From: Opitutia bacterium | Lineage (GTDB): Bacteria; Verrucomicrobiota; Verrucomicrobiia; Opitutales; Opitutaceae | NCBI GenBank assembly: GCA_003142615.1 | Contig: PLMW01000033.1 | Span: 1 to 39,387, forward strand | Direction: 5' to 3' | Length of the DNA: 39,387 nucleotides | Shown here: positions 1 through 8,831 of the stretch, piece by piece | Layout: every line of letters begins with the position of its first letter | How positions within the stretch are numbered: the first letter of the stretch is position 1 | Position numbers and translations under genes: made by a program | Notes under the pieces: model-generated | Database searches by the model: none | What the model was told of the DNA's origin: nothing | The model's input: the letters and a program-made list of their open reading frames with translations, nothing else

Positions 1-4
1 TGAG

Positions 5-2716
5 ATGAATCGGCGCGAATTCTTGATCCAGACAGGAGTGACCGCCGCGGGATGCCTGGCGGGGGGCATGCTGGCGGGTGGCACCCGCGCGGGCGCTACC
101 CCGGCCAGACGCCCGGGGGGAGGGATCTCGATCATCTGCGAACCCGGTGATCCGATCGCGTCGGCGAAGCCATCGCAATGGGCCGTGCAGCAACTCCAGC
201 AAGCGCTGACGGGACGGGGGTTCGCCGTCCGGGTATGCACCCGGCTGGACGAAGCCACCTCTGGGGAAGCGTGCATTATCGCAACCGGCAGAGCTTCCGC
301 CATGACGCGCGACGTCGGCTTCATCCCGTCCGCCGACGCCGAGGCGTTGGCCGTCGCGCCGGGAAAACTGGGCGGCCGGGACGTGTTGCTCGCCAGCGGC
401 AGCGACAGCCGCGGGCTGGTCTATGCGCTGACGGATCTGGCCGATGCCATCGCGCTGGCCGACGATCCGTCGTCGGCACTGCATCCGCCCCACCCCGTCA
501 TGGAACGCCCGGCCAACGCGGTCCGCGGCGTCATGCGGCTGTTCGCCAGCGACGTCGAGGACAAGCCCTGGTTCAACGACCGCGAATTCTGGCGCCGCTA
601 TCTCTCGCTGCTCGCCACGCAACGCTTCAACCGCTTCAACCTCGCGCTCGGGCTCGGTTATGATTCGCCGGACGGTCTCCGCGACACGTATTTCTATTTC
701 GCCTATCCCTTCCTGCTCGCGGTTCCCGGGCACGACGTGCATGCGACGAACCTGCCGGATGCGGAACGCGACCGGAACCTGGAGATGCTCCGTTTTATCA
801 GTGACGAAGCCGCGGCCCGCGGGCTCGGCTTCCAGCTCGGCCTGTGGACCCACGCCTACCAGTGGACCAACAGCCCGAACGCGAATCACGTCATCGAGGG
901 TCTCACCCCGCAGACCCAGGCTCCGTATTGCCGTGACGCGTTGGCGCGACTGCTGAAGGAGTGCCCCAATATCACGGGTGTCACCTTCCGCATCCACGGA
1001 GAAAGCGGCGTGCCGGAAGGCAGCTACGACCTATGGAGGACGATCTTCGACGGCTGCGTCCGCAGCGGACGGCGCGTTGAGATCGACCTGCACGCCAAGG
1101 GCATCGATCAACCCACGATCGACGCAGCGTTGGGAACGGGCCTGCCCGTCACCATCTCGCCCAAGTTCTGGGCCGAGCACCTGGGCCTGCCCTATCATCA
1201 AGCCGCGATCCGGCCAAACGAACTGCCGCAGCGGGAGCGGGGCAGCGGCCCATTCGCCCAGAGTGAGGGCGCGCGGAGCTTCCTCCGCTACGGCTATGGC
1301 GATCTGCTCCGGGAAGACCGGCGCTACAGCGTCGTCCATCGCGTCTGGCCGGGAACGCAGCGGCTGCTGTTGTGGGGCGATCCCCTCTTCGCGGCCGCGT
1401 ATGGGCGCGCCGCGAGCTTCTGCGGCAGCCAGGGCTGCGAGATTTTCGAGCCGCTGTCTTTCAAGGGCCGCAAGGGATCGGGCCTGCCCGGCGGACGTGA
1501 CGGCTATGCCGACGCCTCACTGAAAGCGGCCGGCGGCGATTTCGAAAAGTACCTTTACACCTACCGTCTCTGGGGCCGCCTGCTCTTCAATCCCGAGGCG
1601 GAGCCGCAAGTCTGGCAGCGACACCTTCGGCGGGAATACGGCCCGGCCGCGGACGCAGCGGAAAAAGCGCTGGCGCACGCCAGCCGCATCCTGCCGTTGT
1701 TCACCACGGCACACACGCCCTCCGCCGCCAACAACAACTACTGGCCGGAAATGTACGTAAGCATGTCGATGGTCGATGACTCGCGGCCCCAGCCTTACAC
1801 CGACACGCCCAGCCCCAAACGCTTCGGCGCGGTCAGTCCGCTCGATCCACAGCTTTTTGCCCGCGTGGATGACTTCGCGGACGAACTCCTTGCCGGCCAA
1901 GTCAGCGGGAAGTACTCGCCCGTCGAGGTTGCGCAATGGTTGGAGGACCTCGCGCAGACCGCCGCCGACAGCCTGGCCCAAGCCGCGGCAACGGCCGCCG
2001 ACCAAAATGCGCCAGCCTTCCGCCGGTTCGCCATCGACGTGCAGGTACAGATTGGTCTGGGTTGGTTCTTTGGCCAGAAACTCCGCGCCGGCGTGTTGTA
2101 TGCCCTGTTCGAGCGGACCGGCGACCGCGCGGCGTTGGATGCGGCGGTCAATGCCTATCGCTCGGCCCGGCAGGAGTGGACGCGCGTCATCGAAGTGACC
2201 GCGGGCGTTTATGTCAGCGACGTAACGTATGGCGAAGGCTGGTTTCAGCGCGGCCACTGGAGTGACCGTCTGGCGGCGATCGATCGCGACATCGCCGCCA
2301 TGGAGCAGAAAGCGATGACGCCGGCGGTGACGGGCATTGCACCGGAGAGGGTCGCCGCCCTCATCCGTGACACGCTCGGCCGCCCCCAGCGTCCCGTCCA
2401 AAGCGTGACGCATGTCCCGCCTGTTTCGTTCCATCGGGGCCAGCCGGTGACGCCAAGCCTCGTGCTCGCCAGTGATCAAACGAGGCCCAAAGCGATCCGG
2501 ATGTTTTATCGTCACGCCCACCAGGCCGAGCCATGGCGCGTCCTGCCGGTGCAGATGGAAGCGGACGGCTGCCATGCAACCATCCCGGGCGAGTACACCG
2601 ACTCGCCCTACCCCCTTGAGTATTATTTCGAAACGAGCGACGGAACGGGACGGTGGTCGCTGTATCCGGGTCTGGAGGCGGACCTGTCAAATCAGCCATA
2701 TTTTGTGCTGCGATAG
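5..2716 (+). CDS. Putative Tat-exported glycoside hydrolase, large TIM-barrel-like protein
   Basis: A 903-residue protein opening with a twin-arginine signal (NRREFLIQ, then an Ala/Gly-rich stretch to about residue 30), so it is probably exported folded. Residues about 40-165 resemble the small alpha/beta domain that precedes the barrel in GH20 and GH67 enzymes. Residues about 170-480 look like a TIM barrel, with aromatic-rich segments and an HGESG motif whose Glu333 is a candidate catalytic acid. A helical region follows (about 510-760), then a beta-rich C-terminal domain (about 790-903) with an aromatic pattern typical of carbohydrate-linked sandwich domains. The family and substrate are not recognised; the hydrolase call is inference from architecture and from the sugar-active neighbours. 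The ATG lies one base after a TGA at 1-3, which could be the stop of an upstream gene in the same operon. Confidence 0.6.
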   Translation: MNRREFLIQTGVTAAGCLAGGMLAGGTRAGATPARRPGGGISIICEPGDPIASAKPSQWAVQQLQQALTGRGFAVRVCTRLDEATSGEACIIATGRASAMTRDVGFIPSADAEALAVAPGKLGGRDVLLASGSDSRGLVYALTDLADAIALADDPSSALHPPHPVMERPANAVRGVMRLFASDVEDKPWFNDREFWRRYLSLLATQRFNRFNLALGLGYDSPDGLRDTYFYFAYPFLLAVPGHDVHATNLPDAERDRNLEMLRFISDEAAARGLGFQLGLWTHAYQWTNSPNANHVIEGLTPQTQAPYCRDALARLLKECPNITGVTFRIHGESGVPEGSYDLWRTIFDGCVRSGRRVEIDLHAKGIDQPTIDAALGTGLPVTISPKFWAEHLGLPYHQAAIRPNELPQRERGSGPFAQSEGARSFLRYGYGDLLREDRRYSVVHRVWPGTQRLLLWGDPLFAAAYGRAASFCGSQGCEIFEPLSFKGRKGSGLPGGRDGYADASLKAAGGDFEKYLYTYRLWGRLLFNPEAEPQVWQRHLRREYGPAADAAEKALAHASRILPLFTTAHTPSAANNNYWPEMYVSMSMVDDSRPQPYTDTPSPKRFGAVSPLDPQLFARVDDFADELLAGQVSGKYSPVEVAQWLEDLAQTAADSLAQAAATAADQNAPAFRRFAIDVQVQIGLGWFFGQKLRAGVLYALFERTGDRAALDAAVNAYRSARQEWTRVIEVTAGVYVSDVTYGEGWFQRGHWSDRLAAIDRDIAAMEQKAMTPAVTGIAPERVAALIRDTLGRPQRPVQSVTHVPPVSFHRGQPVTPSLVLASDQTRPKAIRMFYRHAHQAEPWRVLPVQMEADGCHATIPGEYTDSPYPLEYYFETSDGTGRWSLYPGLEADLSNQPYFVLR

Positions 2717-2730
2717 CCTCGAAGCGAGGC
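2716..2730 (+). other. Short hairpin directly after the first gene
   Basis: A perfect inverted repeat, GCCTCG-aag-CGAGGC, begins on the last base of the stop codon. No T-run follows, so it is more likely a 3'-end stabilising hairpin or chance than an intrinsic terminator. The rest of the 233-base gap to the next gene holds an AT-rich patch with a possible -10 (TATTAT, 2883-2888) but no convincing -35. Confidence 0.3.
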
Positions 2731-2949
2731 ACACCTTGCGGCAACGCAGCGGAGCCAAGTCGCGGCAATGAGACCCTGGCAGGCGGACCACAGGGAGTCG
2801 GGCCGAGCGATCCACACCCACGCAGCGAGCCAGGGCGTTCCCCCTTTCGCATTGCATAACCAAGGAATTCCCCTTTCACCCGTATTATTAGTTATCCGGC
2901 AGGCACACCCGGCCGGTGTCGCTCCGCAGCGAACCAACCACGTCACCCC

Positions 2950-4665
2950 ATGAAATTTCCCCGCCGCCTTTTTCTTGCTTCCTGGCTGCTGCCGGCGCTC
3001 TGCCTTCCGGCCGCACGCGCGGTCGAATTGCCCGCGGGCGCCACACCCGTGCTCTCGGCGCTGCAGGCCGAGCTCGATCACTCGCTCACCGCGCTCAAGG
3101 CCGAGCCGGTGCCGCCCTACTTCCTCAGTTACGAGGTCACCGAAAACCACAGCTACGTGGTGAGTTCAACCTTCGGCACCCTGCTCAACAGCACCGAGGC
3201 GCGCACGCGCCATCTCGACATCGATCTGCGCGTCGGCGACCACAAGCTCGACAATACCCATCCGTTGCGCGGCAACCAGGGCTTTACGATGCCGAACCCG
3301 GCCGGCGGCACGACCCTGCTGCCCATCGAGGACGATCCCGATGCCATCCGCGCGGTCCTCTGGTATCAGACCGACCGCAAATTCAAGGCCGCCGTCGAAC
3401 AGCTCACCAAGGTGAAGACCAACATGAAGGTGAATGTCGCCGAGGAGGATCCCTCCGCCGATTTTTCAGCCGAGCCGGCGGAGGTGTGGATCCAGGCGCC
3501 GGTCGACCTGAAGATTGATCGCGCCGCCTGGGAGGTGAAACTCCGCCGGTACACCGCGCCGTTCGCGGCCTACGGCAACATTTATGGCGCCCGCGCCTCG
3601 CTCAATGTGGACGCGCAGACGTGGTGGTACGTGAACAGCGAGAGGGCGCGGCTCCAGACCACGCAGACCACGGCGCGCCTCTTCATCTATGCCACGACCA
3701 AGGCCGACGACGGGATGGTGCTGCCGCGGTATGAGACTTTCTTCGCCTTCACGCCCGACCGGCTGCCGGGCGACGCCGAGGTGCTGGCGCGGGTCGAACG
3801 CCTGATCAAGGATCTGCTCGCGCTGCGGACCGCGCCGGTCATCGATCCCTACGCCGGCCCTGCCATCCTGTCCGGCCGCGCCGCCGGCGTGTTTTTCCAC
3901 GAGGTCTTCGGCCATCGCGTCGAGGGCCACCGGCAAAAGGGCGTCGACCAGGGGCAGACGTTCAAGAAGATGCTCGGCCAGCCGGTGCTGCCCGCGTCGT
4001 TCACGGTCTACTGCGATCCCACGCTTGACCACTACGGACCGACGGCGCTGGGCGGCTATTATCTCTACGACAATCAGGGTGTGAAGGCGCGGCGCGTGAC
4101 GCTGGTCGAGGGCGGCGTCCTCAAGGGCTTCCTGATGGCGCGCATGCCCATCGAGGGTTTTCCGAATTCCAACGGTCATGGCCGCAAGGCCCCCGGGCTT
4201 CCCGTGGTCGCGCGCCAGTCGAACCTCATCGTCGAGACCGCGCAGCCCGTCTCGCGGGAGAAGCTGAAGGAGCAGCTGCTCAAACTCGTGAAAGAACAGG
4301 CCAAACCCTACGGGCTTTATTTTGAGGACATTGAAAGCGGCTTCACGCTCACCGGTCGTTTCATCCCCAACGCCTTCAACGTGCGTCCCATCATGGTCTA
4401 TCGCATCTACCCCGATGGCCGTGAAGAATTGGTGCGCGGCGTTGACTTCATCGGCACGCCGCTCTCGGCCTTCAGCAAGGTCGTCGCGGCGGACGACAAG
4501 CCGGACATCTTCAACGGCATCTGCGGCGCCGAATCGGGCCCGGTGCCGGTCACGGGCATCTCGCCGGGCCTGTTACTCTCCCAAGTCGAGGTGCAGAAGA
4601 AGGAAAAGGCCCAGGACCGCCCGCCCCTGCTCCCCGCCCCGCTTGAAAAAATCTCCAGCCCATAA
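2950..4665 (+). CDS. Secreted TldD-like metallopeptidase
   Basis: A 571-residue protein of the TldD/PmbA (U62) family. The zinc motif HExxxH is present as HEVFGH (His317 to His322), and the third family ligand is present as Cys525 in a CGAESGPVPV context matching the C-terminal CGK..Q.vPv block of TldD. The segment around YDNQGVKARRVTLVEGGVLKG matches the conserved DEGvpa..t.Li..G.Lkgyl region. Unlike cytosolic E. coli TldD, it starts with a Sec-type signal peptide (KFPRRLFLASWLLPALCLPAARA), so it should act in the periplasm or outside. The next gene is a paralogue on the same strand, 12 bases downstream, without metal ligands. By analogy with the TldD/TldE heterodimer I infer that the two form a protease made of one active and one inactive subunit. 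The substrate is unknown. Confidence 0.85.
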   Translation: MKFPRRLFLASWLLPALCLPAARAVELPAGATPVLSALQAELDHSLTALKAEPVPPYFLSYEVTENHSYVVSSTFGTLLNSTEARTRHLDIDLRVGDHKLDNTHPLRGNQGFTMPNPAGGTTLLPIEDDPDAIRAVLWYQTDRKFKAAVEQLTKVKTNMKVNVAEEDPSADFSAEPAEVWIQAPVDLKIDRAAWEVKLRRYTAPFAAYGNIYGARASLNVDAQTWWYVNSERARLQTTQTTARLFIYATTKADDGMVLPRYETFFAFTPDRLPGDAEVLARVERLIKDLLALRTAPVIDPYAGPAILSGRAAGVFFHEVFGHRVEGHRQKGVDQGQTFKKMLGQPVLPASFTVYCDPTLDHYGPTALGGYYLYDNQGVKARRVTLVEGGVLKGFLMARMPIEGFPNSNGHGRKAPGLPVVARQSNLIVETAQPVSREKLKEQLLKLVKEQAKPYGLYFEDIESGFTLTGRFIPNAFNVRPIMVYRIYPDGREELVRGVDFIGTPLSAFSKVVAADDKPDIFNGICGAESGPVPVTGISPGLLLSQVEVQKKEKAQDRPPLLPAPLEKISSP

Positions 4666-4677
4666 CCTCCCGCCGCC

Positions 4678-6426
4678 ATGAATCTCGTTCCCCGGTTTTT
4701 CCTCCGCCTCCCGGCCGCGCTTGCGGCGGCCCTGGGCTTCACCCTCGGAGCCGCGGCGGCTGATGAGGATGCCGTGTTGCGCGCCATGCGCGACGAACTC
4801 ACCCGTTCCACCACGCAACTGAAGCTCGAGAATCTCGCCCCGCCGTACTTTGCCGCCTACCGCGTCAACGAGACGACCGACACCCGCGTGAGCGCGAGTT
4901 TTGGCAGCATCGTCACCCGCGACCGCGCCCACCCGCGCCGCCGCATGGCCACCATCGAGCTGCGCGTCGGCAGCCCGCAGCTGGATCAGACCAATTTTCT
5001 GCCCAGCAATATCTTTGGCAGTTTTTCCCTTCCGCACGAGCTGCCGCTCGACGACAACTACACCGAGTTGCGCCGCCAGCTCTGGCTCGCCACCGACAGC
5101 GCCTACAAGCAGGCCGTCGAGCAGCTCGCGAAAAAGAAAGCGTCGCTGGAAAACAAGACGCGCACCGACCAAACCGACGACTATGGCAGCGAGCCGCCGA
5201 CGCAGACCACGGAGGAGACTCCGCGCCTGAACGTCGACTCCCCCGCGGCGGAGCAGCTGGTCCGCGAACTTTCGGCCGTGTTTCGCGAGTTTCCGGCGGT
5301 GATCAATTCGACCGCCGCGGTCGACCTCGGCGAGCATTTCTCCCGCTATGTCAACAGCGAGGGCACCAGCTACGCGCGCCGGGAGACGATGGTGACGCTG
5401 GTCGTCGTCGCCGTCGCCCAGGCGCCCGACGGCCGCACCCTCGAGAGCAACGTCCTGCACTTCGCCCGCACCGCCGAGGCACTCCCGCCGAAGGCCCAGC
5501 TCCTCGACGAGACGCGCGCCCTCGGCCGGCAGCTCACCGCCCTCCGGGCGGCGCCGCTGATCGAGGACACTTACAACGGACCGGTGCTGTTTGAAAACGC
5601 GGCCGCGGCCGAGGTGTTCGCGCAGGTGTTTGCTCCGCGCCTCGTCGCCAGCAAGCGCCTCGTCGTCGAAAACGCCCAGCTCGAGCCCATGCTGGCGCAA
5701 TTGGAAAACCCCTTCATGGACAAGATTGGCGCCCGCGTGCTGCCGGACTTTCTCAACGTGACCGACGACGCCACCCGCACGGAGATCGGAGGCGCGCCGC
5801 TCTTCGGCACGGGCAAGGTGGATGACGAAGGCGTGCCCACCCGGGAGGTAAAGCTCGTGGAGGCAGGCCGGCTCAAAACGCTGCTCACCTCACGCGTGCC
5901 CGCGCGCGGATTGCTCAGGAGCACCGGCAGCCGCCATGGCGGGGGTCCCGCCCCCTCCAATCTCTTTGTGACCGCAACCGAGGGTCTCACAGCCGAGACG
6001 TTGAAGACCGAACTGTTGAAGCTCGTGCAGCAACGCGGCAAGGAGTTCGGCATGCTGGTGCGGCGCGTGGCCAACCCCGCCTTTCGCACGCTGCGCGAAC
6101 AGGCCTCGGCTCCGAATCGCGAAAGCGGCCGCATCGAGCCCGCCATTCTGGTCTACAAGGTTTTTCCCGACGGCCATGAAGAACTGCTGCGCAACGTCGA
6201 GGTGAGCGGCCTGACCATTTCCGCCTTCAAAGACATCGTGGCGGCCGGCAAGGAGCCGTTCGTGTATCACACCCCGTTCATCAGTGCAGGCATCGGCCGT
6301 ACACCCAGTGCGGAACTGATCAGCCTCGCCGTGCCTTCGCTGCTGTTCGACGATGTGACCCTCAAGCAGCCCAGCGGGGCCATCCCCAAGCCGCCGGTGG
6401 CGAAGCATCCGTTTTTCGACAAGTAA
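4678..6426 (+). CDS. Secreted TldE/PmbA-like partner without metal site
   Basis: A 582-residue paralogue of the preceding gene, with the same order of blocks and its own signal peptide (N-terminal RFFLRLPAALAAALGF, then an AAA cleavage region). Where the upstream protein has HEVFGH this one reads AEVFAQVFAP, and the conserved C-terminal Cys block reads ISAGIGRTPSAEL. All three zinc ligands are therefore missing and it should have no peptidase activity alone. TldE of E. coli likewise lacks the metal site and pairs with TldD. The 12-base gap from the previous stop suggests co-transcription and balanced production. It could also be a pseudoenzyme with a separate binding role. The gene faces the GH2 gene convergently, with about 105 bases between the stops. 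Confidence 0.8.
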   Translation: MNLVPRFFLRLPAALAAALGFTLGAAAADEDAVLRAMRDELTRSTTQLKLENLAPPYFAAYRVNETTDTRVSASFGSIVTRDRAHPRRRMATIELRVGSPQLDQTNFLPSNIFGSFSLPHELPLDDNYTELRRQLWLATDSAYKQAVEQLAKKKASLENKTRTDQTDDYGSEPPTQTTEETPRLNVDSPAAEQLVRELSAVFREFPAVINSTAAVDLGEHFSRYVNSEGTSYARRETMVTLVVVAVAQAPDGRTLESNVLHFARTAEALPPKAQLLDETRALGRQLTALRAAPLIEDTYNGPVLFENAAAAEVFAQVFAPRLVASKRLVVENAQLEPMLAQLENPFMDKIGARVLPDFLNVTDDATRTEIGGAPLFGTGKVDDEGVPTREVKLVEAGRLKTLLTSRVPARGLLRSTGSRHGGGPAPSNLFVTATEGLTAETLKTELLKLVQQRGKEFGMLVRRVANPAFRTLREQASAPNRESGRIEPAILVYKVFPDGHEELLRNVEVSGLTISAFKDIVAAGKEPFVYHTPFISAGIGRTPSAELISLAVPSLLFDDVTLKQPSGAIPKPPVAKHPFFDK

Positions 6427-6468
6427 CCAACCGGAACCCTGCTTCGCTGACCGCCTGCGCGCCGCTGA

Positions 6469-6494
6469 TTCCTATTTCGCAAGCAGCCGGCGGA
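6469..6494 (-). repeat. 26-base near-copy of the 3' end of the PPK2 gene
   Basis: These bases match 14814-14839 at 25 of 26 positions; the single difference is A/G at 6481 versus 14826. The other copy is the last codons and stop of the PPK2 gene (reading RRLLAK then TAG on the minus strand), and this copy would read the same. It lies in the gap between the stops of the TldE-like and GH2 genes, outside any coding region. Similarity does not extend on either side. It may be a remnant of a lost ppk2-like gene or a recombination scar. Confidence 0.6.
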
Positions 6495-6531
6495 AAGAGA
6501 AACGGTGCCGTCGATGAGCGGGTGGATTCCT

Positions 6532-8637
6532 TCACGGAGCGGCATCAGTTTGCGGACTGTAGATCCGTATGCAGTGGTCCTCGAGTTCGCGCCCGTCGCG
6601 CTGCGCACTGGCGGCGATCTGGTTCTCACCTTTTACGAGTTCCACGTCCGGCCACAAAAAAATGTGATTGGTGCTCGTTTTCCTGCCGCGCGAGACCCCG
6701 TTGACCCGCAAGTCCACGGTTTCGGCGTTGGAATAGACTTTCACGGTGGTGATCGGCTGCGTCCGGGCCGCAAATCGCCGGCTGGTGATGTGCAGCACCG
6801 GTTGGTCGCTCCAGTTCGCCTTGTACCAATAGAACGCGTCTTTCTTCGTCTTCCGGTCGTACGTCACCAGACCTTTGTCGTTGCGGCCGGGCGTGCCGCC
6901 CTCATTGCGACCGTCGCTGGCGAAATCGAACATGTTCCAGACGAACTTGCCCCACACCCAGGGGCGCTGCGCCAGCGCCTGCCAGTAAACCTCGTGAAAA
7001 TGCGACTGCCACTCCTCCGGATGCCACGGGCCCGGCGCCTCGGGCTTCCTCACCGGCTCCTCGTGCTGCGCAGGATTCGCGCCCGCGCCGTATTCGCTCA
7101 TGCCGATCTTAAGGTCGGGCCGCAGTGAGTGCTGCTGGTCGAGCCACGAGGCAAAATCTTCAACCTCGCCGCGATACCAGCCGAAGTAGTGATTGAAAGC
7201 GATCACGTCGGTGTGACTCGCCCGCAGTTCCTTCACGTCCCCATTGCTGGCGTAAGTCGACAACCGGGAAGGGTCCTCCTCGTGCGCCACTGTCGCCAGC
7301 TCATGCAGCAGCCGGTCGTTGGTGTCGGCCGGGATGACCTTGGCGTCGCGCACAAATGTCTCGTTGCCAATGCTCCAAAAGCAAATCGACGGGTGGTGAT
7401 GGTTCTGGCGGATCAGCTCGCGCAGTTGCTCCTTGGCGTTGGCGAAAAACTCCGGGTCGTTTTTCACGTCGTTCACAAAGGGCAGCTCGGCCCACATCAC
7501 CAAGCCGGAGCGGTCGCCGAGGTCGCTCCAGGATTGCGATTGCTGGTAATGCGACTGGCGGTCGGCCGTCGCCCCGATCTCGCTGATCAAGTCGAAGTCC
7601 TCGCGCTCGTCCGCCTCGCTGATGGCCCAGCCCTTGTCCGGGCGGTCCTGGTGGCGGTTGACGCCGTGCAGATCGAGATAACGGCCGTTGAGGAAGAAAC
7701 CACTGTCCGGATCCACCTTGAAGTAGCGCAGGCCGAGCGGGAGCACGATGGCATCGCTCAACGTCTCCCCGGCGAATACCTCCGTGCGCACCTGGTAAAG
7801 GTAGGGATCGGCCAGGCCATTCCACAGGTGCGGCTGTGGCAGCACGAACCCAATGGCCGTCTGGACGCGGGAGCGGGCCGGGAGGGATCCGGTGTTTTCG
7901 ACGACTCGTACCGTGTTCCCCGCGGCATCGAGCACGGTGAGACGAACTCTGATCTGACTGGTCGCTTCGCCGTCGTTGGCCAGTCGGACCAATGCGTCCA
8001 ACTCCGCCGCTTCGGCCGAGACTTTCGCCTGCCGCACATAGACCCCCGGCGAGGCGTAATCGAGCAGGTCGAGATGCACGCGTTCGGTCGCGATCAGGCT
8101 GACGGCGCGATACAGTCCGCCGAAAAACGTGAAGTCCGCGCTGACCGGCACCATGTTGTCGTTTGGATCGTTGTTCACGCGCACCGCGAGCAGGTTCTCG
8201 CCGGCGAAGTCCAGCACTGCCGTGGCATCGAAGCGGAAACGGGCGAAGCCGCCGCGATGCGCGCCAAGCCGGCGGCCGTTAAGGAAAACCTCCGCACTGC
8301 GATTTGCGCCGTCGAACTGCAGATAGACCTGCTTCCCCGCCCAGCTCCCCTCGACGCGAAAATGCCGGCGATACCAGCCGTCGCCGCGGTAGTAATCGCC
8401 GCCACCGTCCTGCCCATCGCGCGCATTCCAGGTATGAGGAAGGCGGATGCTTTCCCGGGCGGAGTCGTCAAAGCCCGGCGCAGGGGCCTGCGCCTCCGGG
8501 CCGCGATGGAATTCCCAACCGGCCGCCAGGACCACCTCCTGTCGCGGCGACGACGGATCCATCTCCCCGGCGGGAAGGATGCCCGCCGAGAGGAGGAGGC
8601 TGAGTGAGACCAGGCAGGTTCGCCAATTTGCTTTCAT
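6532..8637 (-). CDS. Secreted glycoside hydrolase family 2 (beta-galactosidase-like)
   Basis: A 701-residue protein with a Sec signal peptide (about 1-23). Domains in order are a GH2 jelly-roll sugar-binding domain (about 35-190), an immunoglobulin-like domain (about 195-300), the TIM barrel (about 300-600), and a C-terminal domain with the VYSNAETVDLRVNG pattern of DUF4982-type sandwich domains. The acid/base is Glu426 in SIGNE and the probable nucleophile is Glu515 in MSEYG. Beta-galactosidase is the likeliest activity, but GH2 also contains beta-glucuronidases, beta-mannosidases and others, so the substrate is not settled. It is transcribed in the same direction as the receptor gene, 194 bases downstream, which suggests that it processes the sugar that the receptor imports. 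Confidence 0.87.
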   Translation of the reverse strand: MKANWRTCLVSLSLLLSAGILPAGEMDPSSPRQEVVLAAGWEFHRGPEAQAPAPGFDDSARESIRLPHTWNARDGQDGGGDYYRGDGWYRRHFRVEGSWAGKQVYLQFDGANRSAEVFLNGRRLGAHRGGFARFRFDATAVLDFAGENLLAVRVNNDPNDNMVPVSADFTFFGGLYRAVSLIATERVHLDLLDYASPGVYVRQAKVSAEAAELDALVRLANDGEATSQIRVRLTVLDAAGNTVRVVENTGSLPARSRVQTAIGFVLPQPHLWNGLADPYLYQVRTEVFAGETLSDAIVLPLGLRYFKVDPDSGFFLNGRYLDLHGVNRHQDRPDKGWAISEADEREDFDLISEIGATADRQSHYQQSQSWSDLGDRSGLVMWAELPFVNDVKNDPEFFANAKEQLRELIRQNHHHPSICFWSIGNETFVRDAKVIPADTNDRLLHELATVAHEEDPSRLSTYASNGDVKELRASHTDVIAFNHYFGWYRGEVEDFASWLDQQHSLRPDLKIGMSEYGAGANPAQHEEPVRKPEAPGPWHPEEWQSHFHEVYWQALAQRPWVWGKFVWNMFDFASDGRNEGGTPGRNDKGLVTYDRKTKKDAFYWYKANWSDQPVLHITSRRFAARTQPITTVKVYSNAETVDLRVNGVSRGRKTSTNHIFLWPDVELVKGENQIAASAQRDGRELEDHCIRIYSPQTDAAP

Positions 8638-8775
8638 GAGGGAAAGAATAAAAGAGCATGACGGGGTCTTGTCCGGTTAAAAGCATGGGCGCCGTCTGAC
8701 CCAGGCAAGGCGCCCTGAGCCAATCGCGTCAGCCGGCGATCACCGGGCGCAAGCGGGCGCCATAGACACGTGAGC

Positions 8776-8798
8776 GCCTCCCGGTTGTTCCGGGAGGC
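8776..8798 (-). terminator. Strong hairpin downstream of the TonB receptor gene
   Basis: A perfect 9-base-pair stem, GCCTCCCGG with CCGGGAGGC around a TTGTT loop, lies 33 bases after the receptor stop. There is no T-run on the minus strand, so it is not a classic intrinsic terminator. It may stabilise the receptor mRNA 3' end or attenuate read-through into the GH2 gene. Confidence 0.45.
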
Positions 8799-8831
8799 AC
8801 CCAGTTCCAAATACTGACCCTAGACTCGCGG

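Noticed and set aside
7129-8607. A 492-codon open frame on the plus strand, opposite the GH2 gene
   Set aside because: It is the antisense shadow of a clear GH2 gene in high-G+C DNA, and its translation has no recognisable domain.
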